NCBI GenBank assembly: GCA_036008545.1
Contig: DASYNM010000022.1
Span: 1-18,071, forward strand
Source: Palsa-1400 sp036008545
Lineage (GTDB): Bacteria; Verrucomicrobiota; Verrucomicrobiia; Limisphaerales; Palsa-1400
Direction of reading: 5' to 3'
Length of the DNA stretch: 18,071 nt
In this document: piece by piece, positions 1 to 6,363 of the stretch
Layout: each line of letters opens with the position of its first letter
Position numbering within the stretch: position 1 is the first letter of the stretch
Made by a program: the position numbers and the translations under genes
Notes under the pieces: generated by a model
Told to the model about the DNA's origin: nothing
Database searches by the model: none
The model's input: the letters and a program-made list of their open reading frames with translations, nothing else

Positions 1-54
1 GTTCGCGATCAGCGTCGTACGCCCATCAGTTTCGAAACTGCCTTTCGGAACCAT
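1..54 (-). CDS. possible partial ORF running off the left edge
   Basis: Reading leftwards from an ATG at 54, 18 codons run to the window edge without a stop (MVPKGSFETDGRTT...). The same frame is also open further upstream, through the repeat at 105-127, so the true start is uncertain. No ribosome binding site precedes the ATG. The composition looks protein-like, but the stretch is too short to recognise. It could equally be chance open frame next to a repeat. Confidence 0.2.
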   Translation of the reverse strand, partial: MVPKGSFETDGRTTLIAN

Positions 55-104
55 AGCGTATAAATCTGGATGGGTTTGCTCCGAAGCAAGGCCAAGCCAG
101 CTCC

Positions 105-228
105 TAGCCGCCGGCGTAAGTCGGCGGTCCGGGCGCTGGCGCGCGAACTGTGGCCGCCAGTGCAAGTCGTGGACGACCGGCCGGACCAGCATGGTCATCC
201 AGAATCCGCCGACTCACGTCGGCGGCTA
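105..228. repeat. REP-like inverted pair (TAGCCGCCGRCGTRAG unit)
   Basis: A 23-base unit at 105-127 is repeated in inverted orientation at 206-228 with 21 of 23 positions matching. Each copy is itself a hairpin: the right copy folds as CCGCCGAC / GTCGGCGG around TCAC, and the left as CCGCCG / CGGCGG. The 78-base spacer adds nested pairing, with GGTCCGG at 126-132 against CCGGACC at 181-187 and a GCGCTGGCG-like arm against CGCCAGTGC. This arrangement is typical of paired repetitive extragenic palindromes. Other genomic copies cannot be seen from this window. Confidence 0.7.
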
Positions 229-401
229 CGGGGCAAACCGTGACCTATGTCCATCTTATGAATGAGTCCGGCTTGTGGGTCAGGAGCGCTTGGAAGGGTG
301 GAGTCAAAATAAACGTAAAGCGCAAAGGAGAAAATCAGGCACGCCGCAAAAAGTCCGAAAAGCACACCAAGAATCGTTTTTCGGAATTTTGCAATATTCA
401 G
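195..401 (-). pseudogene. truncated small membrane protein remnant
   Basis: On the minus strand a 68-codon frame begins at a CTG (401) and ends at TGA (195). Its first 55 residues look genuinely coding: a basic start (NIAKFRK), a strong hydrophobic segment at about residues 9-32 (ILGVLFGLFAACLIFSFALY), then a polar stretch (STLPSAPDPQAG...HKMDIGHG). The last dozen residues are encoded by the REP-like repeat and are Arg/Ser-rich, so the original 3' part appears to have been replaced or cut off there. No ATG, GTG or TTG lies in frame upstream before a TGA. An ATG in another frame at 409-407 suggests the start may also be damaged. The frame sits 36 bases downstream of the GFA-family gene on the same strand. 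I do not recognise the family. Confidence 0.45.
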
Positions 402-437
402 GCCGCATCGGGTTCGAGGGTTACGGCGATGCCGTCA

Positions 438-881
438 TTATTTTTTTAGAGATGGAGGATAGTGCTCGAATTTCGCAATGGCCGGATCCATCTGATCCCA
501 CGGTTGTGCGTCGGCAACGAAAAAATCCACTTCTGGCCGAAACCAACTTGGATCGTCCAGGCTGCCAGCCGTAACCCCCATGAATTCCTTGCCAGGTTGA
601 TCCGATTCTCCGCCAGTAATTCGCGAGCCGCAATGCGGACAAAACCCGCGCTTGTGTCTGCCGCCGGCCAGACGCGTCGTGAAATGGTAGCGCAACCGTC
701 CCTTCGTCAGACGAAATGCAGAAGCCGGCACCAGCAGGCCTGGCACAAATGCGCCTCCGGACGCTTGTTGACAATCTCGGCAGTGACATTTGAACGTCAT
801 AACCGGCTCAGCAGTGCATTCGTAACGAATCGCGCCACAGGAACAGCCACCCGTGAAAGGCAATTTAGGCATCATCTTCAT
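438..881 (-). CDS. GFA/CENP-V family zinc protein
   Basis: This 147-residue protein belongs to the glutathione-dependent formaldehyde-activating (GFA)/CENP-V superfamily of small zinc-binding proteins. Seven cysteines lie in the family pattern: GGCSCGAIRY (C13, C15), CHCRDC (C32, C34, C37) and FCPHCGS (C80, C83). In the family these bind one structural and one exchangeable zinc. Length is normal and the protein looks soluble and cytoplasmic. The start at 881 is supported by AAGGAG eight bases upstream of the ATG, although two further Met codons follow at residues 3 and 4. Formaldehyde-glutathione chemistry was proposed for the founding member but is not established for most homologues, so the substrate here is unknown. 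No formaldehyde dehydrogenase or other C1 gene is adjacent. Confidence 0.9.
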   Translation of the reverse strand: MKMMPKLPFTGGCSCGAIRYECTAEPVMTFKCHCRDCQQASGGAFVPGLLVPASAFRLTKGRLRYHFTTRLAGGRHKRGFCPHCGSRITGGESDQPGKEFMGVTAGSLDDPSWFRPEVDFFVADAQPWDQMDPAIAKFEHYPPSLKK

Positions 882-1043
882 TGTGGATGCTCCTTGGTCA
901 TGAGGCGCTCCCGCGCGCGCTCTTTCGCGGCGCGAACCGCCAAGTAGCCCGGCTCCCGTTTGCTGCGGCGCACACGACGTAAGCCCATCGTGGCTTGGCC
1001 GCCAAACCTAGATCCGCAAGCCAAGTTTCCCTAATATTGGGGA

Positions 1044-1262
1044 TCATAACTCATCCCAAAGAGGCGCTCTGCGCTTGACAGGGCCTAAAATCTCGTCTTC
1101 CGGACTGTCGGCAGCTAAGGGAAAGGGAATGGTCCTTCGTTTGACCATTTGCGCGAACATTAATCGCACCACTTCGCCAGGGGTTGTGCCAATGTCTTTA
1201 GTGACTTCCCTGGCCTCCGCCAGCAACTTTTTATCGACGCGGCATCGAAATACTTCAGTCAT
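1044..1262 (-). CDS. RelB/DinJ-like antitoxin, orphan
   Basis: This 72-residue protein resembles RelB/DinJ antitoxins. It has an N-terminal ribbon-helix-helix segment (beta strand EVFRCRVDKKL, helix AEAREVTKDIG, then TTPGEVVRLMFAQMV) followed by an acidic/basic tail that in the family wraps the toxin. The ATG overlaps the stop of the preceding metallophosphoesterase gene as ATGA, and AAGG lies seven bases upstream. No RelE/YafQ-type toxin follows: the 160 bases to the next gene contain no candidate frame. In RelB families the antitoxin usually represses its own promoter, but here it has no promoter of its own unless one lies inside the upstream gene. It may be a solitary antitoxin or a repurposed RHH regulator. 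The fold assignment is fairly secure and the role is not. Confidence 0.75.
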   Translation of the reverse strand: MTEVFRCRVDKKLLAEAREVTKDIGTTPGEVVRLMFAQMVKRRTIPFPLAADSPEDEILGPVKRRAPLWDEL

Positions 1263-2203
1263 ACGTGGCCTTTATAGGCGGCGCTGTAGTGGGTGTTCCA
1301 TTGAACCAAATCAATGTTCAGCAACTGGTGGCTCACGGCCTTCTTGTCCGCCTCGACAATCAGATAGGCGTTCGAGTCGTAGCGCGTCGCGGCCATGACC
1401 AGGTGCTGGGGACCATATTGCCGTCCGAAATCGACCCAGCGGTGCCAGTGGCCCGAGATCACGCGCTGAATACTCTCGCCATTCCGCTTCAGCAGCGAGT
1501 AAAGACCGTAATCCTTAAACTCGGCGGGCTGCACGATCGAAAGTGGAAAGTGGATGAACACAAAGGAGGGTTTGTTTTCCTGTAGTTCCGCTTCGAACCA
1601 ATTCAGTTGATTCTCGCCCAAAGAGCCCACGCTTGGTTTGAAGCTCGCCTTATTTTCTTTGTGCCAGGTTTCGCCGGTGAAATTATTCAAATGAATGAAC
1701 TTCCAGCCTTGGTGTTCCACCGCATAATAAGGCTGCAAGCCAAACTTGCGCCGGAAGAGTTCGTGAGAATGCTCACGGGACAACTTAAAGGTCGTCGAGT
1801 AGTCGTGATTGCCGAACCCGACGTGAACGGGCATCGTAAAGGCGTCGGTCAACTCCTTGGCTTTGTCCAGGCGGGTCTCATTCTTGAAATAGAAATCCAC
1901 ATCCGACGAAGGGTAATTGTGAAAATAGTCGCCCACCAGGAATACTTTTTCCATACGGGGCTGGAGAGAATTAATCAGGCTGCGGGCGGCGGTCAACCGC
2001 TCGGATGTTTTGAAAATTGATTCGGTATCTTCCGGGCTGCCTTCCGGCCCCTTATAGAACGGGTCGATGATGTGCGTATCGGCAATGATGGCGAAGTAGA
2101 ATTTCGAGGCTCCCGGCTCGGCCTGCGCGAACGGGCGGATCATCAGTGACGCAGCGGCCGCAGCGCCAACGCGGAGAAAACTCTTTCGTGAAATCAAGTT
2201 CAT
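1259..2203 (-). CDS. exported calcineurin-like metallophosphoesterase
   Basis: This 314-residue protein carries the full calcineurin-like phosphoesterase motif series: DTH (D42, H44), GD (91-92), GNHD (131-134), an isolated His in HFPL (H218) and GHWH (251-254). These are the metal ligands and catalytic His of a dinuclear-metal phosphohydrolase. The N-terminus is a signal sequence with a Tat-like motif in which Lys replaces the second Arg (SRKSFLR, then a hydrophobic Ala-rich run and a cleavage-like AQA at about residue 28), so the enzyme is probably periplasmic. The substrate could be a phosphomonoester, phosphodiester or nucleotide and cannot be told from sequence. The ribosome binding site is weak, and a perfect 7-bp inverted repeat lies just upstream of the ATG. 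The RelB-like gene is translationally coupled downstream. Confidence 0.9.
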   Translation of the reverse strand: MNLISRKSFLRVGAAAAASLMIRPFAQAEPGASKFYFAIIADTHIIDPFYKGPEGSPEDTESIFKTSERLTAARSLINSLQPRMEKVFLVGDYFHNYPSSDVDFYFKNETRLDKAKELTDAFTMPVHVGFGNHDYSTTFKLSREHSHELFRRKFGLQPYYAVEHQGWKFIHLNNFTGETWHKENKASFKPSVGSLGENQLNWFEAELQENKPSFVFIHFPLSIVQPAEFKDYGLYSLLKRNGESIQRVISGHWHRWVDFGRQYGPQHLVMAATRYDSNAYLIVEADKKAVSHQLLNIDLVQWNTHYSAAYKGHV

Positions 2204-2209
2204 GGCAGT

Positions 2210-2228
2210 GTCTTGAATTGATCAAGAC
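2210..2228. promoter_or_regulatory. perfect inverted repeat before the phosphoesterase start
   Basis: GTCTTGA-ATTGA-TCAAGAC is a perfect 7-bp inverted repeat with a 5-base centre, ending six bases upstream of the phosphoesterase ATG. A further TCAAGA copy lies at 2238-2246. The position suits an operator or an mRNA hairpin masking the translation start. Which protein, if any, binds it is unknown. Confidence 0.35.
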
Positions 2229-2338
2229 TTTCTCATTAAATCAAGATGGATCATAGCAGGTGGGAAGTTCATGACAAGTGACGACCTTGCAACGAATGCG
2301 TGGTTGGATGGCCGGTTAAAGAAAAATTGCGAAAATCG

Positions 2339-2356
2339 CTAAAATGGGTATTTTAG
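2339..2356. promoter_or_regulatory. palindromic operator candidate for the Phd-like gene
   Basis: CTAAAAT-GGGT-ATTTTAG is a perfect 7-bp inverted repeat that ends four bases before the Phd-like ATG and overlaps the AGAGG that must serve as its ribosome binding site. Phd/YefM antitoxins are known to repress their own operons by binding short palindromes in this position, so this is a natural candidate site. Binding is inferred from position only. Confidence 0.45.
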
Positions 2357-2360
2357 AGGC

Positions 2361-2612
2361 ATGATTGTGACGGCGACAGAGTTAGCCAACGAAAGCAAAA
2401 GCATACTGGATCGCGTCGTGCAAGGCGGCGAAGTGGTGGAGGTTCAACGCCACGGCAAGACTGTGGCCGTCATCCAACCGCGTGTGGGAGCGACGCGCTC
2501 GGAACTTTTGCGGCTGCTGCGCGGACGCGGCTTCCAAGCCGCCGATTGCGAGGAATTGAAGGCAGCCATGGACAGCGCGGCGGCGATGGTTGGTTATGCC
2601 GGTGGCGATTGA
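2361..2612 (+). CDS. Phd/YefM-family antitoxin
   Basis: This 83-residue protein has the Phd/YefM antitoxin pattern. The N-terminal DNA-binding part (MIVTATELANESKSILDRV) is followed by the beta-hairpin GGEVVEVQRHGKTVAVIQP. The variable C-terminal segment (residues about 43-83) would normally bind and neutralise a toxin. The ATG is preceded at one base by GAGG, an unusually short spacing, and by a palindrome likely to be its operator. Its last 17 bases overlap the start of a PIN-domain toxin gene, the usual layout of Phd-VapC modules, but that toxin is internally deleted. The antitoxin frame itself appears complete. With no functional toxin it is probably a leftover that may still act as a repressor or neutralise a related toxin elsewhere. 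Confidence 0.85.
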   Translation: MIVTATELANESKSILDRVVQGGEVVEVQRHGKTVAVIQPRVGATRSELLRLLRGRGFQAADCEELKAAMDSAAAMVGYAGGD

Positions 2613-2736
2613 TACGAGCGTCCTGATCTCCGCGGAGCGCCAGGACGGCCTCGAGCGAGGCGATAAACTGCTCGTGTTGGACAGCGACTTCGACCGGTTA
2701 AAGGATCGGATTCAATTGTTAAATCCAAGGGCGTAG
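2596..2736 (+). pseudogene. VapC PIN-domain toxin remnant, internally deleted
   Basis: An ATG at 2596, overlapping the end of the antitoxin gene, opens a 46-codon frame ending at TAG (2734-2736). Residues 1-16 match the start of a VapC PIN domain (VAIDTSVLISAERQ, with catalytic Asp at residue 6). Residues about 23-46 match the end of one (KLLVLDSDFDRL...RIQLLNPRA, with the last acidic pair). A normal VapC has about 120-140 residues, so roughly 80-100 middle residues, including the central acidic positions, are missing. The deletion has kept the reading frame. With half the active site gone it cannot be a working RNase. The alternative is an assembly error collapsing the middle of the gene. 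Confidence 0.75.
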
Positions 2737-2812
2737 GATCGGTCGCACCTAATATACTTTCGCACAATGTATGTTATATTCAGTGACGACGGGGCTGCCG
2801 CAGCGATAGTGG

Positions 2813-2847
2813 TCAATTTTGAGCGCATGGGCCCGGTTCAAAACTGA
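2813..2847. repeat. imperfect inverted repeat beyond two convergent genes
   Basis: TCAATTTTGAGCG at 2813-2825 pairs with GGTTCAAAACTGA at 2835-2847 at 10 of 13 positions, two of the mismatches being G-T compatible. It lies between the VapC remnant and the 3' end of the membrane PQQ gene. It could act as a hairpin downstream of that gene, though there is no T-run. It also resembles sequences I associate with the ends of IS21-type elements. Neither reading is proven. Confidence 0.3.
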
Positions 2848-2882
2848 ATTCCCATTTCACACCAGTTGAGTTTCATTCCAAT

Positions 2883-4739
2883 TCAATCCGCAGCCGCTTT
2901 GGAACTCTTCGCCGCCGCGGCTTGGGGCACCGCCAAAGGCAGCTTGTAGGCAGCGGCTCCCTCTGCATTTCGGACGTAAAGCCGCTCGCCGACCAGCACT
3001 GGATGGTTCCAGGTTTTTCCTTCCAGTGCCTTAAACGAAGCCACTTCTTTGTATTCATTTGGATCCGCCAAAACAAGCGCGACCTGCCCATCTTCCGCCG
3101 CGATGAGCAGCAAACCGGAGTTTTCAAGTAAGAGTGCCTGACCTTTGCCGTAACGCCCGCCTTTCCATTTCCGCTGCCCGGTTTGCAGATCAAGGCACGT
3201 CCAAATTCCGGCGTCGTTCCCGTAGGCGTAACCCTGATAAGTGACTAAATCGGTGAAGTCAGGTTTCAGATTGTGTGAAGTCCAAAGATCTTCAGCCACG
3301 AATTGGCCTTGGGCATTGGTGGCATTGGTGATTCGAATGCAGCGCGTGCCGGCGTCCATTGGTGTCGGCAGCAGGATTGTTCCGTCGCCAACGACGCGCG
3401 GTTGCAGTGCGCGGAATTGCTGAAATTTCCAATTGTACTTCAGCCGTTCGCGCCCGGTCGCCGGATCGAGCAAAAGCAGGCCGTCACAGGACAACGCCAA
3501 AATGAACGGCTCGCCGAGAATCATGTTCAACTGCGGCGAGGCGTAGGAATCGCAGGGTGACGCGGCAGACCAACTGAGCGCGCCGGAGGCCGCATCGAAT
3601 GCAAGCAGACCTTTATCGCCGGGGCCACCTGCATAAACAATGGCAAGCCCTCCAGTGACCAGCGGCGAGGCCGCAAAGCCCCACATTGGCATCTTCCGCC
3701 CGGCAACGGTCGTGAGGTCCTGTTTCCATACGATCTCACCCGTGAGCGGGTTCAGCCGCATGAACGCCCCGGTCGCGCCAGTGACAAATAATCCGCCATT
3801 GGCGAGCGTAGGCGTCGCGCGAGGGCCAGGCCCTCCGAGCGGGTCATCCAAACGAGTTTCAAGCTCGCGCTTCCAAACTTCCCGGCCGGTCTGCGCATCA
3901 TAACAAACCACCGTCTCCATCGGGCCGCGTTGCTCTTGCGTAAAAAGCAGTTGGCCCGCAACAGCAAACGATGACCAGGCAGGCCCGACCCGGATTTTCC
4001 AAAGCTGCTCGGGCGGATGTGCCGTCCAATTCGTCGAGATGCGCGGCCCGAGCGAGCGTGCCGCCCGGTCGGCGCCGCGAAAACCTGGCCATTCCGGGGT
4101 CGCAAGCCCAATCGCGTATTTCTGACCGGCGTTATCGGCGGTTTTCGAGACTGCATTGCTCACGCCGCTTGCCGGTTTTTCCGATCTGATGCCGGCCAGC
4201 ATTAGAGCTTCCGGCCTCTGGGACCAGCGCCAGTGAATTCCCATTTGGTACTCGCCCGTCATCCCTTCGTTCCGGAGCAAAGCGGAAAACGCAAAACCCG
4301 CAAACGCGAGGGCCAAGGCTGTCACCGTGCGAACCAGCGGGCGGCGTTTTGCCAGCGAAATCGCCGTCAGGGAAAAAGCAAGCATCCCCATAGGCAGCGT
4401 GAGGTAGGTCGTGCCCGGTCCCTTCATGCTCGGGTCAACCAGTAAAAGAGTCATTACCAGCGCCGCCGCGATCCCGAAGAAACCGGACAGCCGCTCTTTC
4501 CAAGTCGCACGACTCACGGCCACCCACCAGATCAAGATCAGCAGACAACACAATAGCGGCCCAAAAACCGTTATCATCCAATACGCGGAAGGTCCGCCCT
4601 CCAGAAGCGCCGGCCCGAACCTCGCCACCAGCATCAAGCCGACCAAGAGCACTGCGGGCCAGATGCGCAACGTGCGAAATGGCCTCGAATCTCTCACCGC
4701 GCCACCCGCGGCATCCGAATCCGTTGATTGCTCGTTCAT
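2883..4739 (-). CDS. membrane-anchored PQQ-like beta-propeller protein
   Basis: This 618-residue protein has two parts. Residues about 26-154 hold around five hydrophobic helices (for example IWPAVLLVGLMLVARFGPAL and TALALAFAGFAFSALL). From about residue 225 (WPGFRG) to the end it has repeated PQQ/quinoprotein-type blades of the form ...YDAQTGREVWK, ...LNPLTGEIVWK, ...FDAASGALSW and ...LDLQTGQRKWK. Such eight-bladed propellers either bind PQQ or serve as protein-binding scaffolds. I see no dehydrogenase catalytic signature, so a scaffold or ligand-binding role is more likely. I start the gene at the ATG at 4739, preceded five bases away by GAGG. The same frame stays open to 5372, but that extension has no such composition and overlaps the divergent neighbour. 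The C-terminal tail is Ala/Lys-rich. It is divergent from, and probably related to, the next propeller gene. Confidence 0.85.
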   Translation of the reverse strand: MNEQSTDSDAAGGAVRDSRPFRTLRIWPAVLLVGLMLVARFGPALLEGGPSAYWMITVFGPLLCCLLILIWWVAVSRATWKERLSGFFGIAAALVMTLLLVDPSMKGPGTTYLTLPMGMLAFSLTAISLAKRRPLVRTVTALALAFAGFAFSALLRNEGMTGEYQMGIHWRWSQRPEALMLAGIRSEKPASGVSNAVSKTADNAGQKYAIGLATPEWPGFRGADRAARSLGPRISTNWTAHPPEQLWKIRVGPAWSSFAVAGQLLFTQEQRGPMETVVCYDAQTGREVWKRELETRLDDPLGGPGPRATPTLANGGLFVTGATGAFMRLNPLTGEIVWKQDLTTVAGRKMPMWGFAASPLVTGGLAIVYAGGPGDKGLLAFDAASGALSWSAASPCDSYASPQLNMILGEPFILALSCDGLLLLDPATGRERLKYNWKFQQFRALQPRVVGDGTILLPTPMDAGTRCIRITNATNAQGQFVAEDLWTSHNLKPDFTDLVTYQGYAYGNDAGIWTCLDLQTGQRKWKGGRYGKGQALLLENSGLLLIAAEDGQVALVLADPNEYKEVASFKALEGKTWNHPVLVGERLYVRNAEGAAAYKLPLAVPQAAAAKSSKAAAD

Positions 4740-4928
4740 ATGTGCCTCGATTTCGCCAACTCCTGATTCTCGCCGGGCGTAATTGGATTGCAATTGGTTT
4801 TTTAAAACACCTGCGCCGCTGTAAGCCGATGTGGCTGCCATTCGCCTTTCGGCGCCTCGAATTGCCGAAAAACATTGCCCGGCCTCGGCTTGAGGTCTAA
4901 GGTAGCGTTCACAATTCGGTTTTGACTT
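4740..4928. promoter_or_regulatory. divergent intergenic region between two propeller genes
   Basis: The 189 bases between the two divergently transcribed PQQ-like genes must hold promoters for both. I see the ribosome binding site of the leftward gene (CGAGG, 4745-4749 on the plus strand as CCTCG) and an A/T-rich block around 4790-4810 that could belong to its promoter. No clear -10/-35 pair or operator can be named for either side. Confidence 0.4.
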
Positions 4929-6356
4929 ATGAAACTTGATGCATTGCTCAGTCTCATGGTGGCAGCCGCCGCACTCACAACCCACGCCGCGAATCAGGCC
5001 TGGCCGGGGTTTCGCGGTTCCAATTGTTCGGGCGTTGCTGATGGCACCCCGCCCACGGACGTCAGTCCCACCAACTCGGTCTTGTGGAAGGTCCAGGTGC
5101 CTTGGTCGCCATCTTCGCCGTGCATTTGGAAAGATCAGATTTTCTTGACTACGTACAGCGACAACGAACTCCAGACTCGCTGTTACAATCGCCAGGACGG
5201 CACGCTGGCTTGGTCCAAGGGATTGAAGCCGGACAAACTCGAGATGTTTCACGGCACCGAGAGTAGTCCAGCGGTCCCGACACCCGCCACCGATGGCGAA
5301 CGAGTGGTCAGTTATTTCGGCTCGTTCGGCCTGGTTTGCTACGATTACAAAGGCAACGAGCTTTGGCGACATCCATTGCCGCTTGGTATAAGTGCCGGCG
5401 GCTACGGCACCGCGTCTTCGCCGCTCATCGCGGGCAACGTCGTCGTCATCCTCCGCGACCAGAATGAAGGTTCATCCATGCTCGCGGTGTCGCTGAGCAC
5501 GGGTAAGACAGCTTGGGAGACCCCCCGCCCCGAAGCGCATGGCAGTTTCGGCACGCCTATTCTGTGGCGGAACAAAGATGTCGATGAAGTGATCACACCC
5601 GGATCTCTTCGTTTGAAAGGCTACGATGCCAGGAACGGTCAGGAAGATTGGGTGGTCCAGGGCACGGCCTCGTTTGCCTGCACCACGCCAGTCGTCGGCG
5701 ACGGCGAACTTTTTTTCGCAGGCTGGTCCAACGGCAAGGCTGATTCTCCCTGGCCGACGTGGGAGCAGTTTCTTGCAGGCTTTGACAAGAACAAAGACGG
5801 TGTGATTTCCCTGGATGAGATCGATCCCGGCATGCGCGACTACATGCGCGGCCTTGACTTGAACCACGATGGAAAGATCGACAAGTCCGAATACGACCAG
5901 ATTCAGGCCACTTCCGCCAAGGGCGAAAACCTCCTGATCGCTGTCAATCCGGGCGGCCACGGGGACATCACGCAAAGCCATGTGGCCTGGAAATTCACGC
6001 GCGGCCTACCCTACGTCTCTTCGCCGCTTTATTACGACGGCCGTATCTACCTCATTAAGACTGGCGGCATGTTGACCTCAGTTGATGCCAAAACCGGCCA
6101 ACCCTATTATACCCAGGAGCGTCTGGATGCGCCGGGAGATTATTATTCCTCACCGGTTGCTTGCGGCGGGAAGATCTACATTGGTTCACTGCAGGGCAAA
6201 CTTACCGTGATCAAAGCCGGCGGAGACAAGCCTGAAATTCTGCATCAAGCGGAATTCGGCGAGCGCATTCTCGCCTCGCCGGCGATTGTGGACGATAAGC
6301 TCTACCTCCGCACGCAGACCACACTCTATGCCTTCGGTGCCCAAGCTGCGCGTTAG
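4929..6356 (+). CDS. secreted PQQ-like beta-propeller protein with EF-hands
   Basis: This 475-residue protein begins with a signal peptide (residues 1-20, MKLDALLSLMVAAAALTTHA) and then WPGFRG, the entry motif shared with the divergent neighbour. It continues with PQQ-type blades (CYNRQDGTLAWSK, ...LSTGKTAWE, ...YDARNGQEDW, ...VDAKTGQPYY). Two canonical EF-hand loops interrupt the propeller: DKNKDGVISLDE at 286-297 and DLNHDGKIDKSE at 310-321, both with Asp/Asn at positions 1, 3 and 5, Gly at 6 and Glu at 12. They should bind calcium. The likely location is periplasm or outside the cell. Propellers of this kind with inserted EF-hands are, to my knowledge, common in Verrucomicrobiota and Planctomycetota, but their ligands are mostly unknown. 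No dehydrogenase motif is visible. The start has no clear Shine-Dalgarno sequence, and the signal peptide supports it. Confidence 0.88.
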   Translation: MKLDALLSLMVAAAALTTHAANQAWPGFRGSNCSGVADGTPPTDVSPTNSVLWKVQVPWSPSSPCIWKDQIFLTTYSDNELQTRCYNRQDGTLAWSKGLKPDKLEMFHGTESSPAVPTPATDGERVVSYFGSFGLVCYDYKGNELWRHPLPLGISAGGYGTASSPLIAGNVVVILRDQNEGSSMLAVSLSTGKTAWETPRPEAHGSFGTPILWRNKDVDEVITPGSLRLKGYDARNGQEDWVVQGTASFACTTPVVGDGELFFAGWSNGKADSPWPTWEQFLAGFDKNKDGVISLDEIDPGMRDYMRGLDLNHDGKIDKSEYDQIQATSAKGENLLIAVNPGGHGDITQSHVAWKFTRGLPYVSSPLYYDGRIYLIKTGGMLTSVDAKTGQPYYTQERLDAPGDYYSSPVACGGKIYIGSLQGKLTVIKAGGDKPEILHQAEFGERILASPAIVDDKLYLRTQTTLYAFGAQAAR

Positions 6357-6363
6357 GGCGCAG
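6346..6363 (+). other. small hairpin over the stop codon of the secreted propeller gene
   Basis: CTGCGC-GTTAGG-GCGCAG forms a perfect 6-bp stem whose loop contains the TAG stop of the preceding gene. No T-run follows, so it is not a standard intrinsic terminator. It may simply stabilise the mRNA end or be chance. Confidence 0.25.

Noticed and set aside
991..1023. Intrinsic terminator after the RelB-like gene (TGGCTTG / CAAGCCA)
   Set aside because: The 7-bp stem has a 19-base loop and no T-run on either strand.
4740..5372. Upstream extension of the membrane propeller gene giving an 829-residue reading
   Set aside because: The extension lies antisense to the well-supported secreted propeller gene, has no propeller or membrane character, and a good ribosome binding site precedes the ATG at 4739.
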